Positions 25,422 to 36,073 of a stretch of 64,000 nucleotides of DNA are shown here, piece after piece. The notes under the pieces are model-generated. The model did not search any database and was not told where the DNA came from. It saw only the letters and a list, made by a program, of their open reading frames with translations. Location of the stretch: assembly GCA_030428255.1 (NCBI GenBank), contig JAUIBT010000007.1:1-64000 (forward strand), written 5' to 3'. The position numbers were made by a program, and so were the translations under genes. The stretch's first letter is position 1. Each line of letters starts with the position of its first letter. This DNA comes from Alphaproteobacteria bacterium (GTDB lineage Bacteria; Pseudomonadota; Alphaproteobacteria; UBA7985; JAUIBT01).

Positions 25422-26891
25422 ATGGAACAGTTTCAGCTCTACATCGACGGGGCGTTTTGCGAGGCTGCCAGCGGTGCGCGCATGACCAGCGTCAACCCGG
25501 CAAATGGCCAGGTCTGGGCGGAATTTCCAGCCGCAGGGGCTGATGACGTTGAACGGGCGGTGGCGGGTGCCAAGCAGGCTCTGAACGATCCGGCTTGGCG
25601 CGGCCTGACGCAAACCGCACGCGGCAAACTGCTCTATCGGTTGGCCGAGCTGATCGAGGCACAGGCCGAGGCGCTGGGCTTGATCGAGGCGCGCGACAGC
25701 GGCAAGTTGCTGGCGGAGACAGCGGGCCAGGCGCGCTATGTCGGCGATTATTATCGCTACTTCGCGGGGCTGGCGGACAAGATCGAAGGCGCAACCCTGC
25801 CCATCGATAAGCCCGACATGTTTGTCTTCACCGAGCGCGAACCCATAGGAGTCGTGGCGGCCATCGTGCCCTGGAATGCCCAGATGTTTTTGACGGCGAC
25901 CAAACTTGGCCCAGCCCTGGCCGCTGGTTGCACGGTGGTGCTGAAAGCAGCGGAGGCTGCGCCCTGCACTATGTTGGCCTTTGCCAAGCTGATCGACCAA
26001 GCGGGCTTCCCGCCGGGTGTGGTGCAGGTCATCACCGGCGATGCTGAGGGCTGTGCCATTCCGCTGACCCGTCATCGCGATATCGATCGCATCGCCTTTA
26101 CCGGTGGACCTGAGACCGCAGCGCATGTGGTGCGCAACTCGGCAGAGAGCTTTGCCGTCACCAGCCTCGAGCTGGGCGGCAAGTCGCCTTTGTTGGTGTT
26201 TGAAGATGCCGACCTTGACAGCGCGGTCAACGGCTTGATCGCGGGCAACTTTGGTGCTTCGGGCCAGTCGTGTGTGGCGGCAACGCGCGGCCTGGTGCAA
26301 CGCTCGGTCTTTGATCAGGTGGTGGCCATGATCGAGCAGCGCTGCGCGGCGCTGGTGGTGGGCGACCCGGCTGACGCGGCGACCCAGATTGGCCCGCTCT
26401 GCACTCAGGATCAGATGGACCGCATCGCTGACACACTGGCCAAAGCGCAGGCCCAGGGCGCGCGCATCGTCTTTGGCGGCAAGGCCTTGGATCGACCCGG
26501 CAACTACATGGCCCCGACGCTAGTGGTCTGCCCGACGCCAGAAATCGAGACCCTGACCGTCGAGATGTTTGGCCCGGTCATGTCCTTGCTGCCCTTCGAC
26601 GATGAGGCCGAGGCGATTGCCCTGGCCAATGACAGCGACTTCGGGCTGGGATCGGGCGTCTTTACGCGGGACTTGGCGCGGGGGCATCGCGTGGCCAAAG
26701 CCATGCGCGCGGGCATTTGTTGGGTAAATACTTATCGCGCGGTGTCGCCGATTGCGCCTTTTGGCGGGCTCAACCGCTCTGGCTATGGCCGTGAGGCCGG
26801 GATCGACAGCATCCACGACTATACCCGCACCCGCACGACCTGGATCAATCTGTCCGACGCCCCGATGGCCAACCCCTTTGTTATTCGCTGA
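25422..26891 (+). CDS. Aldehyde dehydrogenase family protein
   Basis: NAD(P)-dependent aldehyde dehydrogenase, 489 residues from the ATG at 25422, which has ACAGGAGA before it; the upstream ATG at 25401 is less likely. Catalytic Cys284 (FGASGQSCVAATR) and general base Glu250 (SLELGGKSPLLVF) are present, as is the cofactor motif VVAAIVPWNAQMF. The C-terminus shows AVSPIAPFGGLNRSGYGREAG. It would oxidise an aldehyde released by the neighbouring oxidases to the acid. Fourth gene of the operon. Confidence 0.9.
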   Translation: MEQFQLYIDGAFCEAASGARMTSVNPANGQVWAEFPAAGADDVERAVAGAKQALNDPAWRGLTQTARGKLLYRLAELIEAQAEALGLIEARDSGKLLAETAGQARYVGDYYRYFAGLADKIEGATLPIDKPDMFVFTEREPIGVVAAIVPWNAQMFLTATKLGPALAAGCTVVLKAAEAAPCTMLAFAKLIDQAGFPPGVVQVITGDAEGCAIPLTRHRDIDRIAFTGGPETAAHVVRNSAESFAVTSLELGGKSPLLVFEDADLDSAVNGLIAGNFGASGQSCVAATRGLVQRSVFDQVVAMIEQRCAALVVGDPADAATQIGPLCTQDQMDRIADTLAKAQAQGARIVFGGKALDRPGNYMAPTLVVCPTPEIETLTVEMFGPVMSLLPFDDEAEAIALANDSDFGLGSGVFTRDLARGHRVAKAMRAGICWVNTYRAVSPIAPFGGLNRSGYGREAGIDSIHDYTRTRTTWINLSDAPMANPFVIR

Positions 26892-26911
26892 TCTTACGAG
26901 GTCGCCCAAGC

Positions 26912-28258
26912 ATGCAAGCCTTTCCGATTTCCGACAGTTCGCCCATTGAGCACAGCGCGGAGCTGCCGAGCTCAGCCGATGTCGTGGTGATCGGCGCTGG
27001 CGTTGTTGGGGTCTGCACAGCTCTGTTCCTGGCGCGCGCGGGCGCAAAGGTCCTGCTGTTGGAAAAGGGCCGGGTGGCGGGCGAGCAGTCCTCGCGCAAC
27101 TGGGGCTGGATTCGCGTCACCGGTCGCGACTTGGCCGAGGTTCCAATCGCACTCGAAGCGCAAGAGCTTTGGAAAAGCTTGGCTGAGCAGGTCCAAGGCG
27201 ATATCGGCCTGGCCCAGAAGGGCGTCGCCTATTTGGCAGACACTGAGGCTGATCTGAAGGAGTTCGGCCACTGGTTGAAAGGGGCCAAGCCTTTGGGCGT
27301 CACAAGCCAGATTTTGGACGCGGCGGCAACCCAAGCCTTGATCCCAACGGCGGAACGGGACTGGAAGGGCGCTATGTGGACCCCAACAGACATGCGCGCC
27401 GAGCCCTTTGTCGCTGTCCCCGCGATTGCCCGCTTGGCGGCGCAAGAGGGAGCCTTGATCCGCGAAGCCTGCGCCGTGCGCGCCATCGAGACCGAAGCCG
27501 GACGCGTTAGCGCGGTGGTCAGCGAACACGGGCGCATCGCCACCAACGCGGTTGTGCTGGCGGGTGGCGCTTGGTCGTCGTTGCTGTTGCGCAAACACGG
27601 TATCAGCCTGCCGCAGCTCTCGGTTCGCTCGACTGCGGGTCGTACCACCCCAGGGCTTGAGGTGTTTTCGGGCAACGCTGTGGATGGCAGGGTGGCCTTT
27701 CGTCGGCGAGCGGACGGCGGCTACACCATCGCTCAAGAGGTGCGCTGCGACCTCTATATTGGGCCCGACGCCTTTCGCGCCTTGCGCTATTTTGTGCGCA
27801 GCCTTTTGCGTCGCCCCGCGCCGGTCTCCTATCGTTTGGCGGCTCCGAATGGCTACCCAGATTCTTGGACGGTACAGCGCAATTGGCGCGCCGACCAGCC
27901 GTCGCCGTTTGAGAAAATCCGCGTGCTCAATCCGCCTCCCAATCAGGGGGCCATATCAAAGGCGCTGGCGTTCTTCCGTCAGACCTTCCCTGATATGGCT
28001 GAGACTGAGTTGGTGCAGGCTTGGGCGGGGATGATCGATTTTATGCCCGATATGGTGCCGGTTGTTGACCAGGTGGCCGCCATGCCTGGTCTTACCGTGG
28101 CGACGGGTATGACTGGGCACGGGTTTGGCATCGGCCCCGCCTTTGGTCGCATCGCTGCGGACTTGGTGCTGGGCAAGGCGCCTGGCCACGACATGCACCG
28201 TTTTCGGTTTGCCAGGTTTTCTGACGGCAGCCGCCTGCGACCTGGTCCGGGGCTGTGA
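26912..28258 (+). CDS. FAD-dependent oxidoreductase (D-amino acid oxidase/DAO family)
   Basis: A 448-residue flavoprotein. The dinucleotide-binding motif VVVIGAGVVGVCTALFLARA is at about residues 25-44, followed by LLLEKGRVAGEQSSRNWGW, a signature of a DAO subgroup acting on secondary amines or D-amino acids. The C-terminal DAO motif is DQVAAMPGLTVATGMTGHGF then GIGPAFG. No membrane segment. It closes the five-gene operon, 20 bases after the aldehyde dehydrogenase gene. It would oxidise a C-N bond to an imine, giving amine plus aldehyde or keto acid. The precise substrate is unknown. Confidence 0.87.
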   Translation: MQAFPISDSSPIEHSAELPSSADVVVIGAGVVGVCTALFLARAGAKVLLLEKGRVAGEQSSRNWGWIRVTGRDLAEVPIALEAQELWKSLAEQVQGDIGLAQKGVAYLADTEADLKEFGHWLKGAKPLGVTSQILDAAATQALIPTAERDWKGAMWTPTDMRAEPFVAVPAIARLAAQEGALIREACAVRAIETEAGRVSAVVSEHGRIATNAVVLAGGAWSSLLLRKHGISLPQLSVRSTAGRTTPGLEVFSGNAVDGRVAFRRRADGGYTIAQEVRCDLYIGPDAFRALRYFVRSLLRRPAPVSYRLAAPNGYPDSWTVQRNWRADQPSPFEKIRVLNPPPNQGAISKALAFFRQTFPDMAETELVQAWAGMIDFMPDMVPVVDQVAAMPGLTVATGMTGHGFGIGPAFGRIAADLVLGKAPGHDMHRFRFARFSDGSRLRPGPGL

Positions 28259-28265
28259 AGCTCGG

Positions 28266-29561
28266 CTAGGCGCTCAGCGCTGCGTCCAGATCTGCAATGA
28301 TATCCTCGGGGTCTTCCAGGCCAACCGACAAGCGAAACACCCCGTCGCCCGCAAAGTCGCGGTAGGCCGCTAGGTTCGCGCCTTCCAGGTGGAAAGAACT
28401 GTCCATCAAAGTTTGCGTCGGCATCCAGAAAATGAGGCTGCGGTGGTGGCCCAAAGACACGGCATAGTGGACAATCGACATGCGTTCGATCATGCGCTCT
28501 GCCAAGGCCTGTCCGGTGGCTGCATCCGCGACCTGAAAGGCCATCATGCCAGAAAAATTCTGCATTTGCCTTTGCGCCAAGGCGTGCTGCGGGTGGCTGG
28601 CGAGGCCGGGATACAAGACTTTTGTGACGCTTGGGTGCGCCTCCAGAGCCTGGGCAACCGCCATGGCCCCGCGCTGATGGGCCTCCATGCGCAGCGGTAA
28701 CGTGGCCGCGCCGCGCCCGATCAGCCAGGCGTTGAAGGGCGAAAGAATGCCGCCGTGATGGATGGCCGCTTCCATGCGCAAGCGGTCGATCAGCGCGCGC
28801 GATCCGGCGATGGCTCCGCCCAGAGCATCGCCATGACCGCCAATATACTTGGTGATGGAGTGCAGAATGAGATCGACCCCCAGCCCTGCGGAATCCTGGC
28901 CCAAGGGCGAGGCAAATGTGGCATCGCAGGACAGCAAGCCCCCGCAAGCATGGATTCGATCAGCCAGCGCGCGCAAATCGCACAAGCGCATAATGGGATT
29001 GCAGGGGCTCTCGGCGTGGATCAGCCTTGTGTTCGGGCGCAAGGCAGCATCAACAGCGTCCAGGTCGCTCAGGTTGACCAAGCTGACCTCAATGCCAAAG
29101 CGTGGCAAGGTCTCGCGCGCCAGCTCGGCAACGCCCGCATAGCAGACATCCGAGATGATGCAGTGGTCGCCGGCGCTCAAAAAAGTCAGAAACATGCCCG
29201 TGGCCGCCGCCATGCCAGAGGCAAAGCAGAGGCAGGCTTCTACGCCTTCCATGCCAGCGATTTTGGCCTCCAGCGAAGCCACGTTGGGGTTGCCCCAGCG
29301 CGCATAGACGTGGCGATGGGGATCATCGCTCATGTCGTGGGCCGAAAAGCCTGCGACCTGCTCGGCGACAAAGGTTGATGAAATGATCAGGCTGGGTGCT
29401 GAGGCACCCGTGACGGGATCTGGCTGCTCGCCGCCATGGATGGCTTGGGTCTGGCGTCCCGTCGAGCGCCCTTGGGCAGGTCTCGTCGCCAGGCTAGGTG
29501 CGTCTTTGTCAAGGCCTGCTTGATGCGCGGCAGGAGAGTTGGGCGGGGTCTGGCGGGCCAT
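28266..29561 (-). CDS. Trans-sulfuration family PLP-dependent enzyme (cystathionine gamma-synthase / methionine gamma-lyase-like)
   Basis: A 431-residue fold-type I PLP enzyme of the Cys/Met metabolism family, from the ATG at 29561 (a start at 29597 is also open). Signatures: HVYARWGNPNVASLEAKIAG, the ring-stacking segment GDHCIISDVCYAGVAELA, and the PLP lysine in LHSITKYIGGHGDALGG. The first 45 residues are a non-conserved polar extension. Substrate tyrosines and arginines cannot be assigned by eye, so synthase versus lyase is open. It converges on the FAD oxidoreductase with only 7 bases between stops and no terminator between them. Confidence 0.85.
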   Translation of the reverse strand: MARQTPPNSPAAHQAGLDKDAPSLATRPAQGRSTGRQTQAIHGGEQPDPVTGASAPSLIISSTFVAEQVAGFSAHDMSDDPHRHVYARWGNPNVASLEAKIAGMEGVEACLCFASGMAAATGMFLTFLSAGDHCIISDVCYAGVAELARETLPRFGIEVSLVNLSDLDAVDAALRPNTRLIHAESPCNPIMRLCDLRALADRIHACGGLLSCDATFASPLGQDSAGLGVDLILHSITKYIGGHGDALGGAIAGSRALIDRLRMEAAIHHGGILSPFNAWLIGRGAATLPLRMEAHQRGAMAVAQALEAHPSVTKVLYPGLASHPQHALAQRQMQNFSGMMAFQVADAATGQALAERMIERMSIVHYAVSLGHHRSLIFWMPTQTLMDSSFHLEGANLAAYRDFAGDGVFRLSVGLEDPEDIIADLDAALSA

Positions 29562-29759
29562 GGATCGGTCTTTCTTTGCTGCTTGCCTTGGACGCATGCC
29601 TGGATAGTTGCTATAGCTTAACGGCGAGGCAAGCCCGGAATGCCTGAGTCGTGGATAAAGCGCAGGCCAGGCTCATGGTTGCTTGCGAGCGCGTGCGCTG
29701 GCTGCCAATGTCACGCGAACCCATGACCGCCAGCACGCTGGCCCAGCGAAGGAACCCGC

Positions 29760-30317
29760 ATGTCGCCGCACCCCGCGTCTGACAAAACCCAACCCAAGGC
29801 CGAGACATCGAGTGAGGTTTCGGGTCGCACCCGCGTGGTTGAAGCTGGCCAAGCCGAGCACGACACTTGGGCCGTGGCGCGCTTTGAGGAAGATGAAGAG
29901 CAGGGCACGCGCATGGTGCGTATCAATACTGCGATGCTCGCGCGACGCGGGAAGCGCCACTTTGCAATCCGCTTGGGATTAGCGGTTCCAGGCTGCCCCT
30001 GGCTGGCAGAGGGCGAGGAAAGCGCTGAAGCCCTGGAGCTGGAAGCGCAAATTCATGCCTACATGTTGCAGAACAAGGCGGGCGTCCTGCCCGTGATCGT
30101 CTGTGAATCAGACATACGCGAGTATATCATCTATCTGACAGAGACAGAGGCGGGCGAAGCGCTGGTGGAGCGCTTGTCCAAGGATCATCCCGACCTGGAG
30201 CTGCACTACTATATGGCGCGCGACCCGGAGTGGGAGGCCTATTGGGCCCTGGCCGACAGTTTGGGTTTGTTGGATGGCGAGCCGGTCGAAGGACTGGCGC
30301 ATATCGCGAGCTGCTAG
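29760..30317 (+). CDS. DUF695 domain protein
   Basis: A 185-residue cytoplasmic protein of unknown function. The first 35 residues are polar and probably disordered. The rest fits DUF695: DTWAVARFEEDEEQGTRMVR then INTAMLARRGKRHFAIRLGL, and a C-terminal alpha/beta part with VLPVIVCESDIREYIIY and DLELHYYMARDPEWEAYWAL. No catalytic residues can be assigned. It is a single gene, convergent with the YeeE/YedE gene. A copy of a 35-base dispersed repeat begins at its stop codon. Confidence 0.82.
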   Translation: MSPHPASDKTQPKAETSSEVSGRTRVVEAGQAEHDTWAVARFEEDEEQGTRMVRINTAMLARRGKRHFAIRLGLAVPGCPWLAEGEESAEALELEAQIHAYMLQNKAGVLPVIVCESDIREYIIYLTETEAGEALVERLSKDHPDLELHYYMARDPEWEAYWALADSLGLLDGEPVEGLAHIASC

Positions 30318-30348
30318 CGCAAAGCCCGAGCAAACGCCGTCGATTGTG
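30314..30348 (+). repeat. Dispersed intergenic repeat, copy 1
   Basis: A 35-base stretch matching 43718-43752 at 30 of 35 positions by eye. It overlaps the DUF695 stop codon and lies between two convergent genes. Its core CGAGCAAACG..CGATTG can form a small imperfect hairpin. Confidence 0.65.
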
Positions 30349-30434
30349 AAGGTGATCTCACGTCAAGCTTAGGTGGCGCGAACCATGCACGCATGCGCGT
30401 ATCACGCAAAGGCCGGTTGCTCGGAGCCTTCAAA

Positions 30435-30485
30435 GGGTTAGCGCTGCTTAAGGGTTAGCGCCGCTTAAGGGTTAGCGCCGCTTGG
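30435..30485. repeat. Three tandem 17-base repeats at the 3' end of the YeeE/YedE gene
   Basis: The unit GGGTTAGCGCYGCTTAA occurs at 30435-30451, 30452-30468 and 30469-30485; the last copy ends in GG instead of AA. The third copy holds the stop codon and last codons of the YeeE/YedE gene (stop at 30472-30474), so the outer two are duplications of the gene end placed just beyond it. Confidence 0.88.
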
Positions 30486-31527
30486 GGAAGAAACGCAAAG
30501 CAACCGCCGAACCGGCGATGATCGCGCCAAACACCACCATTGATCCCGTCGACATCAGCGACATGCCCGTCAGACCTTGCCCCAAAGAGCAACCAAGCGC
30601 CGCAACACCGCCAAATCCCATTAGGATGGCTCCCAAGCCATAGCGCAGGGGTTCGGTCTCGCGCCCAAAGCCGTCGAAGTAGAGCCGACCGCCGATCAGT
30701 GCCGAGACAAAGCTGCCGCCCAAGGTGCCAAGCATGAGGCAGACGCCGTAGTTTGGGGCAATGCTGGAGGCAATGGTCACATACTGCAAAAGATTGGCCG
30801 CAGGGTTGGTGAAGTTCATCGACTGCGGTTGCAGCAGGCTGAAGCCATCATCCGCCAGGGAGGTGGTGATCCACCAGCCAAGGGGCACCATCAGCCCGAC
30901 CAGTAGGCCATAAACCAGATCACGGATATAGGCCTGTCGGCGCAGCGCAGCGATCACCACGAACAGCCCTAAGACCGCAATCAAAGCAACGGGGTAGTAG
31001 ACTGACAGGTCGGACAGCAGGGGTGCGGGGCTGGATTGCGCACCCAGCGACTGCAGCCAAACCCGCAAGGGCGACAGCACGCCAGTCATGCTGGCGTATG
31101 CGGTTAGCGAGAAAAGGATCAACACCCACAAGGAGCGCAGGTTCCCGCGGCTGGTCAAAACCGTGATGCGGGAAACACAGCCGCCTGCCAACGCCATGCC
31201 AAAGCCAAACATGAGCCCGCCGACCACGAGGGATATGGGAGCAAAGCGCGCCGTCTTTTGCAGAGCCTCTTCAGTATTGATCCAGCTCAAAGACTCAGCC
31301 AGTTGAGTGACCAGTATGGCAGCAATCACTGCGGTGAAAAATTGTGTGGTGCGACTGCCGGGACGGAACATCTCTGTACGTCGGTTTGGGGTTACCCATT
31401 CTTCGACGGCCGCCCTAAGGCAAAAGCCGCCCCGTTCAGCCGCGAAACCAAAGACAGCTCCAAGCGCGAGGGCGGAAATCAACACCCAAAACACGGCCTC
31501 GTCGAACGAGGGCAGACTTTCAAACAT
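30472..31527 (-). CDS. YeeE/YedE family sulfur-compound transporter
   Basis: An integral inner-membrane protein of about 351 residues, many hydrophobic helices, with the family's internal repeat. Each half has a conserved cysteine motif: GFAAERGGFCLRAA and GMALAGGCVSR in the first, and AALGCSLGQGLTGMSLMSTGS in the second. YeeE/YedE proteins move thiosulfate or related sulfur species through these cysteines. The start at 31527 (MFESLP) has AAGGA before it; a longer start at 31569 is less likely. It diverges from a cytochrome c gene across a palindrome fitting the SqrR/BigR box. Confidence 0.85.
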   Translation of the reverse strand: MFESLPSFDEAVFWVLISALALGAVFGFAAERGGFCLRAAVEEWVTPNRRTEMFRPGSRTTQFFTAVIAAILVTQLAESLSWINTEEALQKTARFAPISLVVGGLMFGFGMALAGGCVSRITVLTSRGNLRSLWVLILFSLTAYASMTGVLSPLRVWLQSLGAQSSPAPLLSDLSVYYPVALIAVLGLFVVIAALRRQAYIRDLVYGLLVGLMVPLGWWITTSLADDGFSLLQPQSMNFTNPAANLLQYVTIASSIAPNYGVCLMLGTLGGSFVSALIGGRLYFDGFGRETEPLRYGLGAILMGFGGVAALGCSLGQGLTGMSLMSTGSMVVFGAIIAGSAVALRFFPKRR

Positions 31528-31635
31528 TTGCGTCCTTCTCTTCGTTTTGTCATGCTCAACGGCACTCACCCCTTTGGTATCGCAAAGAGAGTGTTGGAAC
31601 GGCTAACCTCCCATGGCGCTACCTGGGGGCTTGCG

Positions 31636-31653
31636 TATTCGATTTATCGAATA
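31636..31653. promoter_or_regulatory. Perfect palindrome fitting the SqrR/BigR (sulfide-sensor) operator
   Basis: TATTCGAT-TT-ATCGAATA, 8-base perfect arms. It contains ATTC-N8-GAAT (31637-31652), the consensus I recall for the persulfide-responsive ArsR-family repressor SqrR. It lies in the divergent region between the YeeE/YedE transporter and the cytochrome c gene, next to a TATAAA-like box. Confidence 0.65.
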
Positions 31654-31720
31654 TAAAAGGGGAGGATTAACCCCGATTTTACCCGAAATTATCCCCTAAG
31701 ATATGAGGAGGAATACACAC

Positions 31721-32515
31721 ATGGCAAACAATAACTCACGACCAATCATAAGTGTAAACGGGGTGCTGGCCGCGGCCTTGCTGCTAGCCATCCTGTTCTG
31801 GGGGTTTCGCACGGTTCTTTTGAATGATCTGGGCGTATCGACCCACAACGCGGCTGGCGACGATCACGCAGCGGTTGTCCCCGTTGCGGCTGAAGCCCCC
31901 GCAGCCCAGCCCGAAAGCCCCAGCGTGCCCATGGCGGCGCCTCAGATCGCCGAGGTTGCAGAGCCTCAGAGTGAGTTTGCGCCAGACGGTTACACGGTGT
32001 TTGATCAAGGCGCCTATCAGCAATTGGCCGCTGCGGGTGTGAACTGGCAGGCCGACTACCAAGCCCCCGATTTTGACGCCGCACGCGGCGACGGCATGGC
32101 GGCTCCGATCCAGGTTGCCGATAGCAGCAACGAAACAAGCGAAGCCGAAGAGGGCGAAGAAGCCGAAGACGGGGGGGAGGCGAGCGAAGCAATGGCCGGA
32201 GACGCGGAAGCCGGGGCGAAGTTGGCCAAAAAGAAGTGTGGTGCTTGCCACAACTTTGGTGAAGGCGACAAGCACAAGACCGGCCCGACCCTGTACGGGG
32301 TCTACGGTGGCCCCGCCGCAAGCGTTGAAGGCTATACCAAGTACTCGACCGACCTGAAAGAGTGGGGCGGCGAGTGGACAGCCGAAAACCTGGATACTTT
32401 CCTGACCAAGCCCAAGGCGATGTTCAAGAAGACCCGTATGGGCTTTGCCGGCCTGAAAAAAGATGACGACCGCGCCAATGTCATTGCTTATCTAAAGAGC
32501 CTGAGCGCTGAATAG
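31721..32515 (+). CDS. Membrane-anchored c-type cytochrome
   Basis: A 264-residue protein from the ATG at 31721 (AGGAGGA at 31706-31712, ideal spacing). An N-terminal transmembrane anchor (VLAAALLLAILFWGFRTVLL) is followed by a long A/P/E-rich linker to about residue 160, then a class I cytochrome c domain at the C-terminus. Heme is bound at CGACH, with a likely axial Met in KKTRMGFAGLKK. This layout resembles the CycM-type electron carriers that link bc1 to oxidases, but the acidic linker is unusually long. It probably transfers electrons in the periplasm. It diverges from the sulfur transporter gene and may share its control. Confidence 0.87.
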   Translation: MANNNSRPIISVNGVLAAALLLAILFWGFRTVLLNDLGVSTHNAAGDDHAAVVPVAAEAPAAQPESPSVPMAAPQIAEVAEPQSEFAPDGYTVFDQGAYQQLAAAGVNWQADYQAPDFDAARGDGMAAPIQVADSSNETSEAEEGEEAEDGGEASEAMAGDAEAGAKLAKKKCGACHNFGEGDKHKTGPTLYGVYGGPAASVEGYTKYSTDLKEWGGEWTAENLDTFLTKPKAMFKKTRMGFAGLKKDDDRANVIAYLKSLSAE

Positions 32516-32540
32516 GCAGGCTTGATCGTTTCGACCCGAT

Positions 32541-32577
32541 AACCCGCTGCTTTGCACGCCAGAGCAGCGGGTTTTTT
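32541..32577 (+). terminator. Rho-independent terminator after the cytochrome c gene
   Basis: AACCCGCTGCT (32541-32551) pairs with AGCAGCGGGTT (32563-32573) and is followed by a T-tract. It is about 25 bases past the stop codon. Confidence 0.9.
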
Positions 32578-32698
32578 GTGGCCGCGTGCGCGCGTACCGG
32601 GGCCTGGATCATGGATGACGGCGCTTGCGGAAGATTGGCAAGTGGCGCACACTGTCGGCCTTAGACGCGAACACCAACACGGCAAGGGGAGGCAATCT

Positions 32699-33697
32699 AT
32701 GGCAAGTTGGGCATACTTAGCCTTAGGGCTGGTGCTGGCATTGATGCTGGTCTATGCCGCTGGGCCGCGCGAGCCGCGCCGCTGGCAGTGGTCGCGCCAC
32801 AAGATCCCCGACGAGCCCGAAGCGCTGGATGCCTATTTGGCCAACTGCGAGGCAGGCAAAGGCATCAAGCCGGGCTTGGAAAAGCAAATCGACTGGATTG
32901 GCGAACCCGGCACGCGGAGCGATCTGGTGCTGGTCTATTTTCACGGCTTTACCGCCTCTCGCTATGAGCTGGACCCGGTGCCGCAAAAGCTCGCTAAGGC
33001 CATGAAAGCCAACGCTTATTATGTACGCTTCGCAGGCCACGGCTTAGACGATGACGGCAAGGGTATCGCCAAGGTGCACTATTCGGACTGGATCAACGAT
33101 GTGCAGCAAGCGCTGAAAGTGGCCAGCAAGCTCGGCGACAAGATCGTTATCATGTCCTGTTCGACCGGCGGGTCGATGGCGACCTGGGCGGCTCAACACT
33201 TGCCGCAGTGCTTGGCGGGTTTGATCTTCGTCTCTCCCAATTACCAGATCAATCATCCCCTGTCGTTCTTGCTGACCAATCCCTGGGCGCGGGCCCTGTC
33301 CAAGCTGATCGAGCCGCCGCGCCGGGGATGGACGGGTGAACCCTGGTGGAGGCCTGAGCACTGGCAACGTGCAGCCTACATCGGCACCATGGAGCACGAC
33401 ACGCCCGCCGTTTTCCCCGTGGCAATCGCTGCCTTGACCGCCCGTCGCGCGCCGTTTGAGGACCTGAAGACGCCCGCGTTGTTCCTGGTCGATCCGGGCG
33501 ATAAGACCGTGCGCGCAGCGGTGACCCAACGCCAAGTATTTCCGCGCTGGGCCGGGCCTAAGCGCTTGATCGAGATCAAATGCGACCATACCAATCGGCA
33601 TGTCTTGTGCGGTGACTTGGCCTCGCCACGCACCAATGAAGCGGTTCTTGAAGCCTGCAAAACATTTGTGGATGACCTGTTGGCCGATCGCCTCTAA
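32699..33697 (+). CDS. Membrane-anchored alpha/beta hydrolase
   Basis: A 332-residue protein from the ATG at 32699, which has AAGGGGAGG before it; the longer frame from 32552 runs back into the cytochrome terminator. The N-terminus is a single hydrophobic anchor (WAYLALGLVLALMLVYAAG), likely facing the periplasm. Oxyanion region: VLVYFHGFTASRYEL. The nucleophile elbow reads SCSTGG, where the first Gly of GxSxG is Ser. An acid near LFLVDPGDKT and a His in CDHTNRHVL complete a plausible triad. Probable esterase or lipase; no substrate can be assigned. Confidence 0.8.
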   Translation: MASWAYLALGLVLALMLVYAAGPREPRRWQWSRHKIPDEPEALDAYLANCEAGKGIKPGLEKQIDWIGEPGTRSDLVLVYFHGFTASRYELDPVPQKLAKAMKANAYYVRFAGHGLDDDGKGIAKVHYSDWINDVQQALKVASKLGDKIVIMSCSTGGSMATWAAQHLPQCLAGLIFVSPNYQINHPLSFLLTNPWARALSKLIEPPRRGWTGEPWWRPEHWQRAAYIGTMEHDTPAVFPVAIAALTARRAPFEDLKTPALFLVDPGDKTVRAAVTQRQVFPRWAGPKRLIEIKCDHTNRHVLCGDLASPRTNEAVLEACKTFVDDLLADRL

Positions 33698-33768
33698 AGA
33701 CCAGCGCAAGAGCTGGAGACAAGCGCTCGGCCATTTTGCCCGTTGCTCGCGTGCGCAGGTGACGCTAC

Positions 33769-33792
33769 ACCGGGCCAACAACCGGGCCAACT
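33769..33792. repeat. Two tandem 12-base repeats upstream of kdsA
   Basis: ACCGGGCCAACA followed directly by ACCGGGCCAACT, about 60 bases before the kdsA start. Possibly slippage; no role seen. Confidence 0.6.
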
Positions 33793-33848
33793 TCTGACCA
33801 GGCGCGTTGCTGCGCGTCGGCCTGGACCTCTAGCCAAGCGATTGTTTC

Positions 33849-36058
<2,210 letters not shown>

Positions 36059-36073
36059 GGAGCCAGCCGATCC

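Noticed and set aside
25281-26300. Minus-strand open frame of 339 codons opposite the aldehyde dehydrogenase gene
   Set aside because: The plus strand carries catalytic Cys and Glu motifs; high-GC third positions explain the open antisense frame.
27979-28947. Minus-strand 322-codon frame spanning the FAD oxidoreductase and PLP enzyme genes
   Set aside because: It overlaps two motif-supported genes in other frames and has no recognisable domain.
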